Source: Thunnus maccoyii
Taxonomy: Eukaryota > Chordata > Actinopteri > Scombriformes > Scombridae
DNA: 64,000 nucleotides
Reading direction: 5' to 3'
NCBI RefSeq assembly: GCF_910596095.1
Contig: NC_056552.1
Location: 16,999,111 to 17,063,110 of the forward strand
The notes below the pieces were generated by a model. The model made no database searches and was not told the origin of the DNA. It was given only the letters and a program-made list of their open reading frames with translations. The translations under genes were made by a program, and so were the position numbers. Positions 1 to 16,040 of the stretch are shown one piece after another; position 1 is the stretch's first letter, and every line of letters begins with the position of its first letter.

Positions 1-306
1 TTACTGGGTTGCAGTTGGGTGGGGCTAAACTAGGGAATTTATTACCTTATAAATACCTACCCAATCATATTTAAGAGAAAGATGATTGATGTGGCTATCT
101 GGCCAAGCTGACTTCACAACACTTACTCTCATCTCATCATCACTGAGGTGCTGCACCATGGATGACCTAACTGATTACTGTGTCTGATGAATAAAAGTGC
201 GATACAGACTTTACAGTTCCAGTTGAAATACAGTAAAAGTTCAAAACAAATGTTAACTAAGTTAGAACAATAAGTTATTTTTTTCTGAGTAAATGGAGTG
301 AAATAC

Positions 307-358
307 CTGCTGACACCGAAAGGAGCAGAGGAATCACACTCCTTAGCGTGGTCGTCAT
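307..358 (-). CDS. First coding exon of a second S1 serine protease gene (partial, runs off the left edge)
   Basis: Read on the minus strand from the ATG at 358, this exon encodes a short hydrophobic leader (MTTTLRSVIPLLLSVSAG) and ends at a GTATTT donor after position 307. It matches exon 1 of the complete protease gene at 2998-3040 in leader sequence, in phase (one base left over) and in surrounding sequence. In the complete gene exon 2 lies about 640 bp further on, so exon 2 here would fall outside the window. The leader implies a secreted or granule protein. Whether this copy is intact cannot be judged from one exon. Confidence 0.6.
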
Positions 359-479
359 CACACTCTTAAATTGGGATCATCATTATGGTCTTCTCTCCCA
401 CACTGCTCCTCAGATGTCACATGATGAGTGATGTTCAATGTTTAAATTCCCTCAGAATCAAATAACATGCATGTAAATG

Positions 480-720
480 ACCCCTTAAAACAAGAGTCAG
501 ATCACAATGTTTGCCGTATGTTTCTGTGTCAGCTTGGTAACACTTTAGTTGAAGGCTATGGGCAACATAAGGACTTCATAAGTCATGTGTTATGCACAAG
601 TGTTGCATAACACATTTATAAAGCAGTTCTTGGGCTTTTATTATAACTTATGTCCGTATTCACAATGTGATATTAGATGTTTCATGTAGCAGGTGACAGT
701 GACAGTGTTATACCAAAAAT
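480..720. repeat. Upstream flank shared with the neighbouring protease copy (tandem duplication unit)
   Basis: The sequence from the GGTAACACTTTA motif near 536 through the TAGATGTTTCATGTAGCA motif near 673 recurs at 3285-3430 with scattered substitutions and small indels. The two blocks lie in the same position relative to the exon 1 copies at 307-358 and 2998-3040, so they belong to one duplicated unit. The GGTAACACTTTA start resembles the end of a dispersed fish repeat that also opens at 63951. Confidence 0.7.
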
Positions 721-793
721 GTAATCATCACACTCAGTCATCCACAAACAAACAAACAGACAGATTGATGCTCTTAGGGAGATCTATGATCTC

Positions 794-799
794 TTTATT
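794..799 (-). terminator. Poly(A) signal of the serine protease gene
   Basis: AATAAA on the minus strand, about 50 bp past the stop codon at 850-852. The matching site in the decayed copy near 3850 has lost the hexamer. Confidence 0.6.
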
Positions 800-849
800 T
801 TCAGACAGTGTTACAGTGTTGACTGAACTTTGGTCAGTTATAGACAGTT

Positions 850-3040
850 TTAGAATTTTGCAGTATCTTTAATCCACTTCCTGTATGCACAGACATCCAT
901 GAAGTAAGAAATTCCCGAGGGGACTTCAGTACCAGCGACAGTCACTCCATACAGAATATCACCCTTCACCAGACTGCCACCAGAGTCCCCCTGAGTGGAT
1001 GAGAGATGGAGGGAGAGAGAGAAAATGAAAAAGAGTTGTGTCAAGACAGAAAGAGAAAGAGTGAGACAAAGAGAGAGGGTGAGACAATGATGGAGGGTGA
1101 GACTGTTAGTGGTTAAGACAAGTGTTTGACCAATGGAGGGACATGTTAAGGAATACTTACTTTGCAGGTTTCACAGTGAAGGACGCTTTTGGAGCAGATC
1201 ATATGTTCTTTTACGTATTCACGGTCGACTGCATGGAGATCTTTGTTACGACCAGTGCAGTCTGAATGCAGTGGAATATCACCACATTGCAGCTTGTCTG
1301 GTTTATCCTTGTCTGTGGATTTAAAGAGTCAAATATAGCTTTTTGTATTACATTACAATATAAAATATTCAAATTTCTTGCAGTCTGGCTTCTACTCACT
1401 TTTTTGCCCAGAAGAGTCAGTAGCTGTGTAGGACCATCCTATGATAGTGTAGGGATTGTGTTCAGGTAAAGCATCAGGTGATGTACATCCGATATCAGGG
1501 ACTTTGATGATGGGAAGCGTCACTGAGGGTTTATTGGGCAGTTTAAGAAGCATGATGTCATGACGGTGTTTGTCATCATCGTCAAAGAAATACTTTCCTT
1601 CATCTGTGTTGATAAACCGCATCACTATTTCTTTTTCAGATGTATGTCTGCCCAAAACCACACGAAACGCTCTGAGAAGAGAGAGAAAAAATGTTAAATG
1701 TTAAACCAGACACATATTTTCAAGCAAAATTCAAGTTTGCATATTTTTGGAGGTTTCTCACTGTTCAGTGCCTATTTGATGTTTTTCTCCCTGTTTTTCC
1801 ACAGGCTTATTATTTCATAATTTAGTATATTGATAAAATGTAGTTGTCTCCAGACCTCTGTATTACCCTTCATGTATATAAACATCTTTCAAAGGTGTAG
1901 TCTGGTGCAGCACAACTCTTTGGCAAATCCCTAATGCCTTCCTTCAAGCTTAAAGAGATTTTCAAAGTGAGACAACACAACACTGATCCTATCTCTACTT
2001 TTCAAAAATGAAATAATATCCTGCTTGTAACAACAATCCTTGGTTCCTCTAAGCTGATAAAGAGATGCTCACACTAGTTAATTATATCCGTGACAAAGTG
2101 TTCACTTTTGTGCATTTTAATCAATTAGGTTAGGCTTGCTAACCGGTAATTCTGCATGCTCTAGCTAACAATGTCTAAAAACAGTATTCTTACCCTATAT
2201 TACAGTGCTCAGCAGTCAGGACCCATTCTTGATTGATCAGATTCCCTCCACAGAACGCTACATCATGTACAGGTTGCATCAGAACCACGTAATGCCTACC
2301 CTTATCATCAGGGCAAGGACTTGCATTTAATACTCTTTTCTGGATGTCCACAACACCAGCAACTACAGAGAAAACAAACACAGATGAGTGTGTGTGTGTG
2401 TGTGTGTTTGTGCATGTAGTCTGTCATAGGCTAGTTTTGGGGACAAATTTCAGACTTAGGACCAGTTAATTGGGGATAGTTTGTTCCAATGGGGGGCAAA
2501 AGCAGTGTTCCCAATTGGGAAAAAGCTGATTTTTGGGTCAGTGGTAAAGGTAATGTAATGTCCCTAAAAGTGACCATAATAATAATAAATACATTATATT
2601 GTGGAGAAGTAGTATAGTATATTAGAAGTTGAAATCAGGTGGTGAATGCTTCAAAAGATTTGCCCCGCTTGTCACTTTGGCTCCAACTTCAAGACTCAAA
2701 TAACTTTTAAATTGTATTGTCTCCCCTGTCAGTTTGTTTTTCATTATTTTAAAATATTTTAAAAAGTACACCTGTTAATGGCATATCTTGAGAACTTAAA
2801 GACAAAGGCTAAATGTCTTAAAATGCAACTCTCTCAATGTACATTACAACATACATATGTTTTTTTGATAATTACTTTAAAATCATGTTCTCAACACATT
2901 AGTATTGTGTTGATCAGTGCTGAAAGAATTAAGTAGTGCTCTCAGTGGATTAGCAGGTGAAGAATTTGTAACAGGCAGAGTGAATGGTTGACCTTACCTG
3001 CTGACGCTAAGAGGAGCAGAGGGATCAAACTCTTCATCAT
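850..3040 (-). CDS. Trypsin-fold (S1) serine protease, secreted, divergent active site
   Basis: Five coding exons join in frame: 3040-2998, 2362-2194, 1671-1400, 1312-1161 and 990-850, giving 258 residues. An in-frame ATG at 3055 could add five residues. Exon 1 is a signal peptide (MMKSLIPLLLLASA). A short propeptide ends in DIQKR, so cleavage would expose VLNA rather than the usual IVGG. All three catalytic residues are present: His in VLTAEHC, Asp in DIMLLKL, Ser in GDSGG. Unusual points, by eye alignment to trypsin: Glu at position 189 (ETCKGDSGG), Glu in place of the near-invariant Ala before the catalytic His, and LYGVTVAG where trypsin has LQGVVSWG. The partners of Cys136 and Cys191 (Cys201, Cys220) look absent. 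The exon layout fits the granzyme/kallikrein/trypsin group, but I cannot name the subfamily. It sits in a tandem array with a partial and a decayed copy. Confidence 0.85.
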
Positions 3041-3227
3041 GGTCTTCCTTCTCATTCCACTTCTCTGATGCCTGGGTCAAATCGTTGCTCATTTTTAAAT
3101 GTTTTTTTTATCAGCTCTTATCCTGCTTGGACCAATCAGGTTTCATCACGTACTCCAGAGACATTCATACCTACAGAGGGGCAGTTCTGCTGAACATCGC
3201 ATGACACGTGGAATGAATTCCTCAGTA

Positions 3228-3450
3228 TCAAATTGCATGCATGCAAATGAAATTTGCCATATGTCATGTTTCTGTGTCAGTTTGGTAACACTTTATAAGG
3301 CTACCTACATATGGACTTCATAAGACTTGTGCAAGCATTGCATATCATATTTATAAAGCAAAGCGTGGGCATTTATAATAACTTATGTTAGTATTCACAA
3401 TGTGACGTTAGATGTTTCATGTAGCAAGTGACACTGGCATGATATCGGAC
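3228..3450. repeat. Second copy of the protease upstream flank
   Basis: Diverged copy of 480-720, from the ATTGCATGCATGCAAATGA-like start through the TAGATGTTTCATGTAGCA motif. It marks the boundary between the complete protease gene and the decayed copy to its right. Confidence 0.65.
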
Positions 3451-3771
3451 ATGACTGAAGATAAGAGAGAAAGTGCGCCCCATTCTCATTATGAGAGCAG
3501 ACTGTTTGATATTGTAAGAGTTGATGATTGAGACTCATCTAGTTGTTTGATGGCAGCATTTTGTATTTCATTATGAATTATCAGACATTACTACAGTCAT
3601 CATCACCATCCTCAAACTTACTGAGATCCAATCTGATGCCTGATGTTGAAAAGCATTAGGCCCATAATAAGTGCAGAAGAGAAATTCTGGAGTACATTAT
3701 CCCTCTCCGTAATGCCCCAAGTGAATAACAGTTTAACTAGATACTTGTGCAGTTGCAGTGTTACCTTACAA

Positions 3772-4101
3772 AAATGTAATCATCACACTCACAGTCATCC
3801 ACAAACAAACAAACAGACAGATTGATGCTCTTAGGGAGATCTATGATCTCTTTAGTTTCAGACAGTGTTACAGTGTTGACTGACCTTTGGTCATTTATAG
3901 ACAGTTTTAGAATGTTTTAGAGGGTGAGACTGTTAGTAGTTAAGATAAGTGTTTGACTAATGAAGGGAGATGTTGAAGAATACTTACTGGGCAGGTTTCA
4001 CAGTACTTTAGGATTTAGGAGCAGATCATATTTTTTATGTATTTATTTCCTCTTGTATCGAATTTTTTGTTACAACCGGTGCAGTCTGGACACAGTAGCA
4101 G
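3772..4101 (-). pseudogene. Decayed third copy of the S1 protease (3' UTR and exon 4 remnant)
   Basis: The block 3772-3916 aligns closely with 716-860 (3' UTR and last codons of the complete gene), and 3917-4101 aligns with 1085-1280 (intron 4 and exon 4). The intervening segment, which holds the exon with the catalytic Ser, is missing: the two parts meet near 3915. The exon 4 remnant has several substitutions and indels and no longer reads through, and the poly(A) hexamer is altered. No exon 1-3 equivalents are visible to the right. It is an unprocessed tandem-duplicate pseudogene, since intron sequence is retained. Confidence 0.75.
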
Positions 4102-4573
4102 GAAAGTATTTCTTTACTTAGAGGAGGACTGTTCTCATCATTGCGGGTAATTCATCACTGTTATCAATGAGAGAGAGAGAGAGAGAGGGAATGTAAGAGG
4201 TGTTGACTTAATCCAGTGCTCTCAGAGTCTGAACATGCTGGAGCTGTTTATATTATAGAAAACTATAATATTATAGAGAACTAGTATAATAGTTTTATAA
4301 AGTAGCTATAGTAAGGTTTTTTTTTAGTTTTTTTTTAGTTTTTATATCATCAGAGTATTAGAGTCTTTTGGAATTAAACATAGGCCAAATATGTTCCCAA
4401 AATTGAGAGCACAGAGCGCAAATTTAAAAGCCCTTTAAAATCCATACAGCATTCAGGCAAAGAAAGGTTCATTTGAAAGAATAATTCGCAGTGTAGGCCT
4501 CCCGCACACTCTGAATTAAAGAATTAAAGCAGCCTGTCCCTTCACGATCATCTCCCCCAGAGACCGTACCAGC

Positions 4574-4574
<1 letters not shown>

Positions 4575-4644
<70 letters not shown>
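4575..4644. repeat. (GT)n microsatellite, about 35 units
   Basis: Uninterrupted GT dinucleotide run. Frames running through it are not genes. Confidence 0.97.
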
Positions 4645-4647
<3 letters not shown>

Positions 4648-4976
4648 AGACATGGCAGAGAGGAGTTGTGAGGAAACTGACTGCAGAGACCCCTGGACTG
4701 ACATCAGGAGCAGAGAATCTAGTTTGACTTGACTCGTTTTTATGCAAAAGAGGGGATCTGGTGTAGGTGTGTCTGAACTGCCAGGTGTGTATTAGAGTGG
4801 GGGAGGGGACGAGAGAGAGGGACAGAGAGAGAGAGACAGAAAGAGATAGGCTGTATTTAGACCAAATCATATGGCGCACCACAACAGGGTTGCATGAAGG
4901 TGTGTGGGAATATGTGCGTTTTTATTTTGGCTACAGAACAAAACCACTGTGAAACAATCAGAAAATAACATTTTAT

Positions 4977-5428
4977 TAAGGATGCACGATATTATCGGCA
5001 TGTCATCGGTATCGGCCGATAAAATGAAATATTGGCATCGGCGAATTCTGCAGATTATGGGAGGCCGATATGTCGCCTTCCCCTCCGCCACCTCACTGTG
5101 CTTCCCTCAACGGACTGTGTCATCCTGACGATCCCGGTGCTTCCTCCGCAGGCTCCTTTCCACACCTTCTTCCCACTTTAATCTGAATAACAAACCGGTG
5201 CTCGGTGCTCCAGTTAGATCCACATGGAGAGCCGGGAGGCTAGCAGAGGTTAGCTGGCTGTGCCTCCCAGCTAACCTTAGCCCCGGCTCTCCATGTGGAT
5301 CCAACCAGAGCACCGAGCCCCGGTTTGTTATTCAGGTTAAAGTGGGAAGAAGCAGCAGGTCTGACGGGCAGCTGAGTGAAGTGGAACCTGAAGTGGAAAT
5401 ATATTTTTTCGTGGAAGTTGCATCCCTG
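4977..5428. mobile_element. hAT-like non-autonomous DNA element with an internal palindrome
   Basis: The left end reads TAAGGATGCACGAT and the right end, on the other strand, CAGGGATGCAACTTC, a degenerate terminal inverted repeat of the CAGGGATGCA kind. The left part holds the ATCGGTATCGGCCGATA-type motif common in fish hAT MITEs. Inside lies a long inverted repeat, 5166-5352, centred near 5259; its arms share long matches such as CCACATGGAGAGCCGG. No matching 8-bp target duplication is visible at the ends I chose, so the limits may be a few bases off. No transposase reading frame is present. Confidence 0.65.
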
Positions 5429-5791
5429 TGTAGTTAACAATTAACAAATCATTCTAAAGTGGTTAAGTATATTAGAATAGGAATTTTGGGAGTATAACAA
5501 TGTACTCAAAGAAAATATTGAAAGCAGAATTCAAATTCTTCCAAAACCTGCAAATACCTCTGGCCTTGTCCCCCTCTCTTTATAATGGGACTCCAGACTT
5601 ATTTTAAAAATGGGACAGGGGCGTCAGTGGCCCTCTGTCTATGGCTGATGTCCTGTTTTCAAAGGTGCCATAACATTTCAAGCAGTACAACATATGAACT
5701 AAAAACATAATACACACAGTGGGCACATATTAATCATCTACAAATTTACACCCATCATGCAACTGATAAGAGCCAGGGGGAATAACAAGAT

Positions 5792-5794
<3 letters not shown>

Positions 5795-5831
<37 letters not shown>
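5795..5831. repeat. (GT)n microsatellite
   Basis: Uninterrupted GT run of about 18 units. Confidence 0.95.
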
Positions 5832-5832
<1 letters not shown>

Positions 5833-8800
5833 ATGCAGCTGAATGAAAGGTGTGTAAGAAATGTGTGCACCTCTATCTTGTTGAGTATCTATGCCAACAC
5901 TTCTAACGATCCAAAGAGTCATAATGGGAATATTTCATCTGAGAATTTGTGAAAGGTGTTTGCATACGTTTGTATGATAGAGATGTCTGTTGCAAATTTC
6001 ACTCACCAAGTAGACCATTGTTCCCCTGAATGATAGAAGGAGACAGAGGCTGTCTGTCTTTTTACAATCCAGTTTTTATCTTTTTTCAGTGCTGTTCCAG
6101 CACCCTCAGTTCATTTCATTTGTGTTGCTTGTCTTTGTCATAACTGACAATATAATTTGTTAAAAAGAAATCAAGTTGTACATTTTGAATTGTACTGAAG
6201 TGCAATCTCTTCCCTGAAATCATACACTAAAAAAAACCAAACACAAATCCCCAGAAACATTATTTTCTTGTTACCTGCTGGTCTAACAGTCTTACTGAGG
6301 AGAGCGGCTGTCACAAGGGCTTCAGTAAAAGGGCAGATAAGACTGTTCATAAAGGAGCGAACAATACTGATACCAAAGATTTACATGAATTTGCAAGATT
6401 TGGGTCATTTGCGTTGGAAACATGCACAGTTAATGTGTGCTAGTTTGTGCATAAATGAAACGTTGTTATCACCATTCTTGTCTCCATTATTCAGTGATAT
6501 CTCCATTTTAGAACAATTAAAAATCCAACATTTAATAAGGTATTTCAACCAAAACATGTTCTGGAATACAGCAAATAGTGTCCAAGGATTTATAAATATT
6601 TTCCCACTGTGTTGCTTGAAGCTGTTAAATATAGATCTCAGAATTACTTTTGCAGAAACAAAGATCTGACTTAAAATAAATTATGAAATGCCAGCCATGT
6701 GCTGCTCATGCCTAACTCGTGTGGTTTCTATTAAGATAAGACTTTATAGCTGTGTGGTTTTGTCTAACTGTCTCTTGCACTACTTTTGAACTCTGCCTCT
6801 CCATTATTTTTAGCTGTATTTAATAGTCTTTAAAGATTCGCCCCTTTCCATCCCAGTTGTTGTATGCCTTGTAGTTTTTTAACATTTCTTTGTGATTACG
6901 GGATACGCTAAATGTCTTCAAAGGAGCAGCCTTTTCACCACTCAGAGGTTTTTGTTTTTGAAAGCAAATTGTTTTATACGCCCTTCAGCCAAAAGTACTT
7001 GAAGCTTTGGGCTAATCCTACCACGAGTAAAAATGAATAAAATTCAAGATTATGATACCCTGTGATGTCCCCTGTCATATTGGAGTATTAGTTTCTTAAT
7101 ACTTTTTAATACTGAGCAGGTAGGACCACAGCAAATAGGCAGAAATAGCAGTAAGACTGAAAATCAGTTTACTATGTGTAAAGGCAATAAGAAAAACATG
7201 CTACAGTTAAAATGATCAAAATTTAAGACAATTTAAATCTTTATTTTAATGCATTCTCTTTTTATTTCCCCCCTGTGTTACGTTTTTCAGTTCACGAATT
7301 AGCTTGAAAATGATTAAACAACGCCAGCTACAGGCGTTATGACACTTTTAAGGTGGACTGGAACATTCCAGTCGGAAGCTGTGAATCAGACGCCAACTTC
7401 ATCCTCGTCCCGATTTAAGAAGGTATCGGTGCAGCTCTTCTCCATGGATGTACAACGATAACAGTTCTCTTTATACATCCATGCTCTTCTCCACGAAAGC
7501 TCAGGGGTGACTTCCTCATCGTTCTGGGGTCTCGCGAGCTGACCACGAGAACAGTGAGCTAGCAGACAATCCCTCACATGTGAGAAAAAGAGATTTGTAC
7601 ATCTTTAGTGGCAGCAGGAATTGCTGAGGATGAGGATGTACAATATCTGTACTCAGTGTTTGAAGGAAGAGAGAATCTGTAGAGAACTTGCAGACTGTAT
7701 TACAGCGCTCTCCCTATCAATTAAGGGTTAGATCTCTAAAACCATAACTCGTATGGGAAATATAGTTTACATTTTGAGAGAGAGGAGGCTTGTAGCGACA
7801 TCTTGAGGCATGATATGTGCTTGAACAGTTAAAACAGTGAGTTAGACGTACTCATGATTTTTCTTTTTTTTCTAAAAAAGCTGCTGCTGAAAACTGCTGT
7901 ACAGGCCTCGCTTTGGACATAAATTGCTCCAAAAGAACAAAAAGTATCAAAACACAGAACACAACTTTAAATATTGAGAGTCTGCAACGTTTTAAAGTTT
8001 GCACGAGGTCTGTAGGCCGACGTACGTCCGAGCACGTGAGTTTCTAAGTAAGAGTTTCCAACTTTTCTAACTAAGGTCTATCATTCCTCCCATAAACTGC
8101 CATTAAAAATTTCAACATTTAAAAAAAATAAAATAAAATCACTGGAATATGCTAGAAAAATAAAAGTAATAGCACATTAGATTGTTAGAATTGTTAGAAT
8201 TGGAGCCATTTCTAGCTGTAAGCCAGTGGGAATAGTCAGAAACTATAAAAATAATGAGGAGAATGAAGAACAGTGTGATTGCTGCAGGTGCAACAATCAC
8301 ACAATTAACTTAAAAGGGATTGCCTGTGTTTTCTTGCAATGTAATAACCATCTGTACTGCATAGTTGTGACAAGGATGAAGGCCAGAAACTTACTTCTGT
8401 AAATTAAGTGACTTCTCCTCATAGAATAGAGAAAATCTGAAACATTCAGGAGATCTGAATTAGCACTTCAGAACAGTGGCCACAGACGCACACCAGCACT
8501 GACTCAGAAACATGTTAATGGGACTTTTGTTTATAACAAACTACAGTTAGTCCAGTCAGATGCCTCCGATACTAATACAAAACTAATTGTTTTCACCAGA
8601 CTATCATTTATTTCTAGGCTCATATCATTTATTTTGTTTTGTAGTGTGGCTATAATCATCTTTTTTTAATCTCATGTCATATATCAATCAATAGAATTCT
8701 AATGTGCAGCAGAGTTACCATGTTGTTAATGTCACTAGTGTCTCTTTAATGATACTCTAATGTCAGAAACATCACAACAAACAAACTCAAAGTTCATGGT

Positions 8801-10627
8801 TTAATGGGGACAAATGAAAACTGAACCAGGCATTTATGTTATCAACATATCTACATTTAATACAGTTTCTCAAGCTCTAGGATTTCTCAAGAAAAAAACA
8901 AAGAAACCTATTTTGTCAAGAAATAAAATCTGAGATACACAAGCAAATTATTTACACTGTCTGCACCCCGACACGAACCACCAACAGGCCTAATTCACCA
9001 CAGACACACATTCAGCTGAAACAACCTGTAAACTAATGGCACTGAACTGAAAATGTGTTTTACAGAGGCCGCCGGGGAACCAGCACGCGAAAAAACTCGG
9101 ACTGAGGTATGGATGAGATAAGATGGTCGTAACTCTTCCAGCATTTCTAACACGGAGGAGGTCGATACAGTGATGCTAGTGAACCTCAATCCTTGTCGAA
9201 GGATATTCCACTACTTAAAGTTAGTTTCACACTGCCGATCGCTTTTACGTTAGTCGTTGCAACCATTTTCTTCTTAACTGTGGCGCTGTGAGGAGAAGGA
9301 GGTGTATAAAATTAACAGCAAGAGGCTCAGGGTGTGAAAAATCATCTTCTTGCCTTTGCAAAGGAAAAGAAACAATTCACTTCATGCTTGATGTGAGCAT
9401 CTACTGTCATTCCAGGCAAACAGCACAATGTCCGAGCACATATTTGCTTCTATGAACGACACAAAGACCATTCTTTAAAAGCACATTGTAGCATCAACCC
9501 TGCCAGCTGATGTCATCTATGAAAATTTCAAACACTTCAACATTTTTTTGAATTAATATCCAGCAATGTGAAAACTTTTTTTTTTTCTTTTTTTTTTTGT
9601 TATGTAGCGGTCATTTTCATTCATTTTCTGTATCCAGTTCAAGGCCGCTTTTCATGAAAATCTTACATTGTCCTGATAAAAAACATTTTGAATTACTGTA
9701 GGTGAAACAGAAGAATACATTATGCATACATTCAACTTATTTCAATTGTCTGTATTTGGGGTGTGATTGATATGCAAAGAAAAAAAATGAACTACTCAAA
9801 ATCTTACAGTATGGTGACACGGGTGGGTGTGTTTGGAGCGCCGCCTGGAGGTGGAGAAGGACTTGGTTCCCTCCGATCATGCCAGCTGACACACTTATGA
9901 TACGCTCTTTTTCAATGATCATCATGTAAACCTTGCATACAAACTGGTCACCCTCATTGAGAAGAGGATTTTGGCATTTTTTTTGTCACCACTTCAGCAA
10001 ATGAGGGCAAATGCTCCGATGATGTTGTTTAATGAAAGAAATACTGGAGAAAAAAAAAAAAAAATCGCCAAATAAAAAGGTCAATGTCTTAATGAATTCT
10101 GCCATCAAAAATGTGGATTTGTTTTATATTGGTGGTATGTATGAAAACACTGGAGTGCAATGCTGATGTTTTCCTAGGATTTTGTGGCACTCAGAGATAG
10201 AAAGACATAGCGATAAGAGAGAAGGGAGGAGGCGAGAGAGACCTGAGAATTTGGCCCCTTATTTTGAGCAAAGAAAGGAGTCAGGCTTAGAGGAGGAGAA
10301 ACAGCAATGACAGAAAAGAAGAGGATGTAAGAGAGACAGTATGGAAAGAGTAGAATGAAGGAGGAGTCTTAAAGGGAGCAGCAGGCCATGAACACCAAGC
10401 CTTGTATGTTTGGAGCGGGAAGTTTTACAGCGAAGATGTGGGGAGGAGAGGCAGACTGAGATACACGGCTCCTGTTCGGTAGTCCAGTCTAGTGTGGTTT
10501 TTCCCCGCTTGTGTAAAGTACATATCCAGGCAAGGGGTGATCGGTTTGCTAAAGTCTTGTGTTGTCCAGGCTTTGTGTTGAGTCATCAGGGTATGATGGA
10601 GAAATGGGAAGAGGGGCGGGGCCCCCT
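5832..10627. other. Intergenic region and stub1 3' flank, no gene seen
   Basis: AT-rich non-coding sequence. Reading frames are short and match no family I know. 7440-7500 holds an inverted pair of CATGGATGTA-type motifs that also occur in the retroposon at 43.1-43.9 kb. The stub1 3' UTR must start at 10627 and extend leftwards; ATTAAA-like hexamers on the minus strand occur near 10027 and 8866, but I could not choose between them. Poly(T) and poly(A) tracts lie near 9577-9598 and 10050-10064. Confidence 0.6.
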
Positions 10628-14984
<4,357 letters not shown>

Positions 14985-16040
14985 CTTCTCCACCGGCTCC
15001 GCGGGGCCCGCCTCGCCCTGCTTCCCTATCCTGTTCCCCGTCTCTCCGGCTGGCTAACTGGACAGGTTCAAGAATGCCCCGTCCCTCCTGGATTTCCAAA
15101 ACTAAATCAGAGAGAGGGCATGCATGCAAAGTTTAGCCAGTGTTGCCGCCGTGCATTCACTGCAATGCACCTGCAATGCGCGTCTTGAGCGGATTAACTT
15201 AGGTGCAGTCCTCGATGCCACCCAAAAGGAATTCGTTTAATTCGCTGACTGTGCACACAGCCGAACACAGCGAGGTGGCTACACTGCCGGCGAATTAACT
15301 ATTCATGTGACGGACATCAGTGGTGACTAAATGAGCTGCACAGCTAGCTGGTCAGCCATCGGAAAACAATGTACACTGACGGTCCTCACCGTTAGCAGCA
15401 GACCGGTGCAAGGCTTTGAACTACAACGTTACACCGCTGGTATACGATGGTAGTTAGAGACTGTAGTAGGATAAAGTTAGAAATCATGGCTCACACGTAG
15501 CAGCGAGACACAGTTGATGAAGCACAGACAGTGACAATGTCGCTAACTAACGTTAGATCACTGAAACAGGAGATCGGTGATGGTAACGATAGCTTGTTAG
15601 CTAACGTACCTAGCATAAGGTATGTTGTCGGTCTACACCGGGCGGATGGCTACTAACATGGCAACTATGCCAATTCAGCGCCATTAACTACAGTTACAAA
15701 AAAGGTAATGTAAGCAGCTGCTGTTTAGAAAGTTTGGAATATATCTTACTGTGGGCCTTAACAAGTCGCCTTGGCTCAACGCCGCTCGGCAACCTGAGAA
15801 AATAGAAAATAGCTAACGCTAGGTTACCTTTTATGCTAATCACTTTTATTTCAGCTCTTTCGATGCAAGTTATGGTTCGATTCTTTCTGCCAATCGTTGC
15901 GGTTTTTAGTGCTCACCTTTTAAAAGAAGCCCTACATCAAACGGAAGCTGACTTCATATAATCCAATATCAAATCTTATTCGATTATTTTTCTCCCATAA
16001 GAGCTGTCATGACAGGTTGTTGTTATGCTGACGTCAAGCG
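14985..16040 (-). promoter_or_regulatory. stub1: stub1 5' UTR and promoter region
   Basis: The first 150 bp upstream of the ATG are GC- and CpG-rich, and the rest keeps scattered CpGs up to about 16.06 kb, where the AT-rich intergenic stretch begins. No TATA box stands out. A degenerate X-box-like motif (GCCGCTCGGCAAC) lies at 15781-15793 and a full CRE at 16029-16036. The transcription start and any 5' UTR intron could not be located by eye. Confidence 0.4.
16029..16036. promoter_or_regulatory. Palindromic CRE (TGACGTCA)
   Basis: Perfect TGACGTCA, the CREB/ATF consensus, at the far edge of the CpG-containing region about 1 kb upstream of the stub1 ATG. Confidence 0.45.

Noticed and set aside
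5107-5440. Three mirror-like open frames on both strands
   Set aside because: They arise from the internal palindrome of the hAT-like element and share no protein family.
6268-6669. 133-codon open frame on the plus strand
   Set aside because: AT-rich region, no known motif, no splice or promoter context; its length is reachable by chance.
7386-7577. 63-codon minus-strand frame with several Cys
   Set aside because: Contains inverted repeat motifs seen in other dispersed repeats; no family match.
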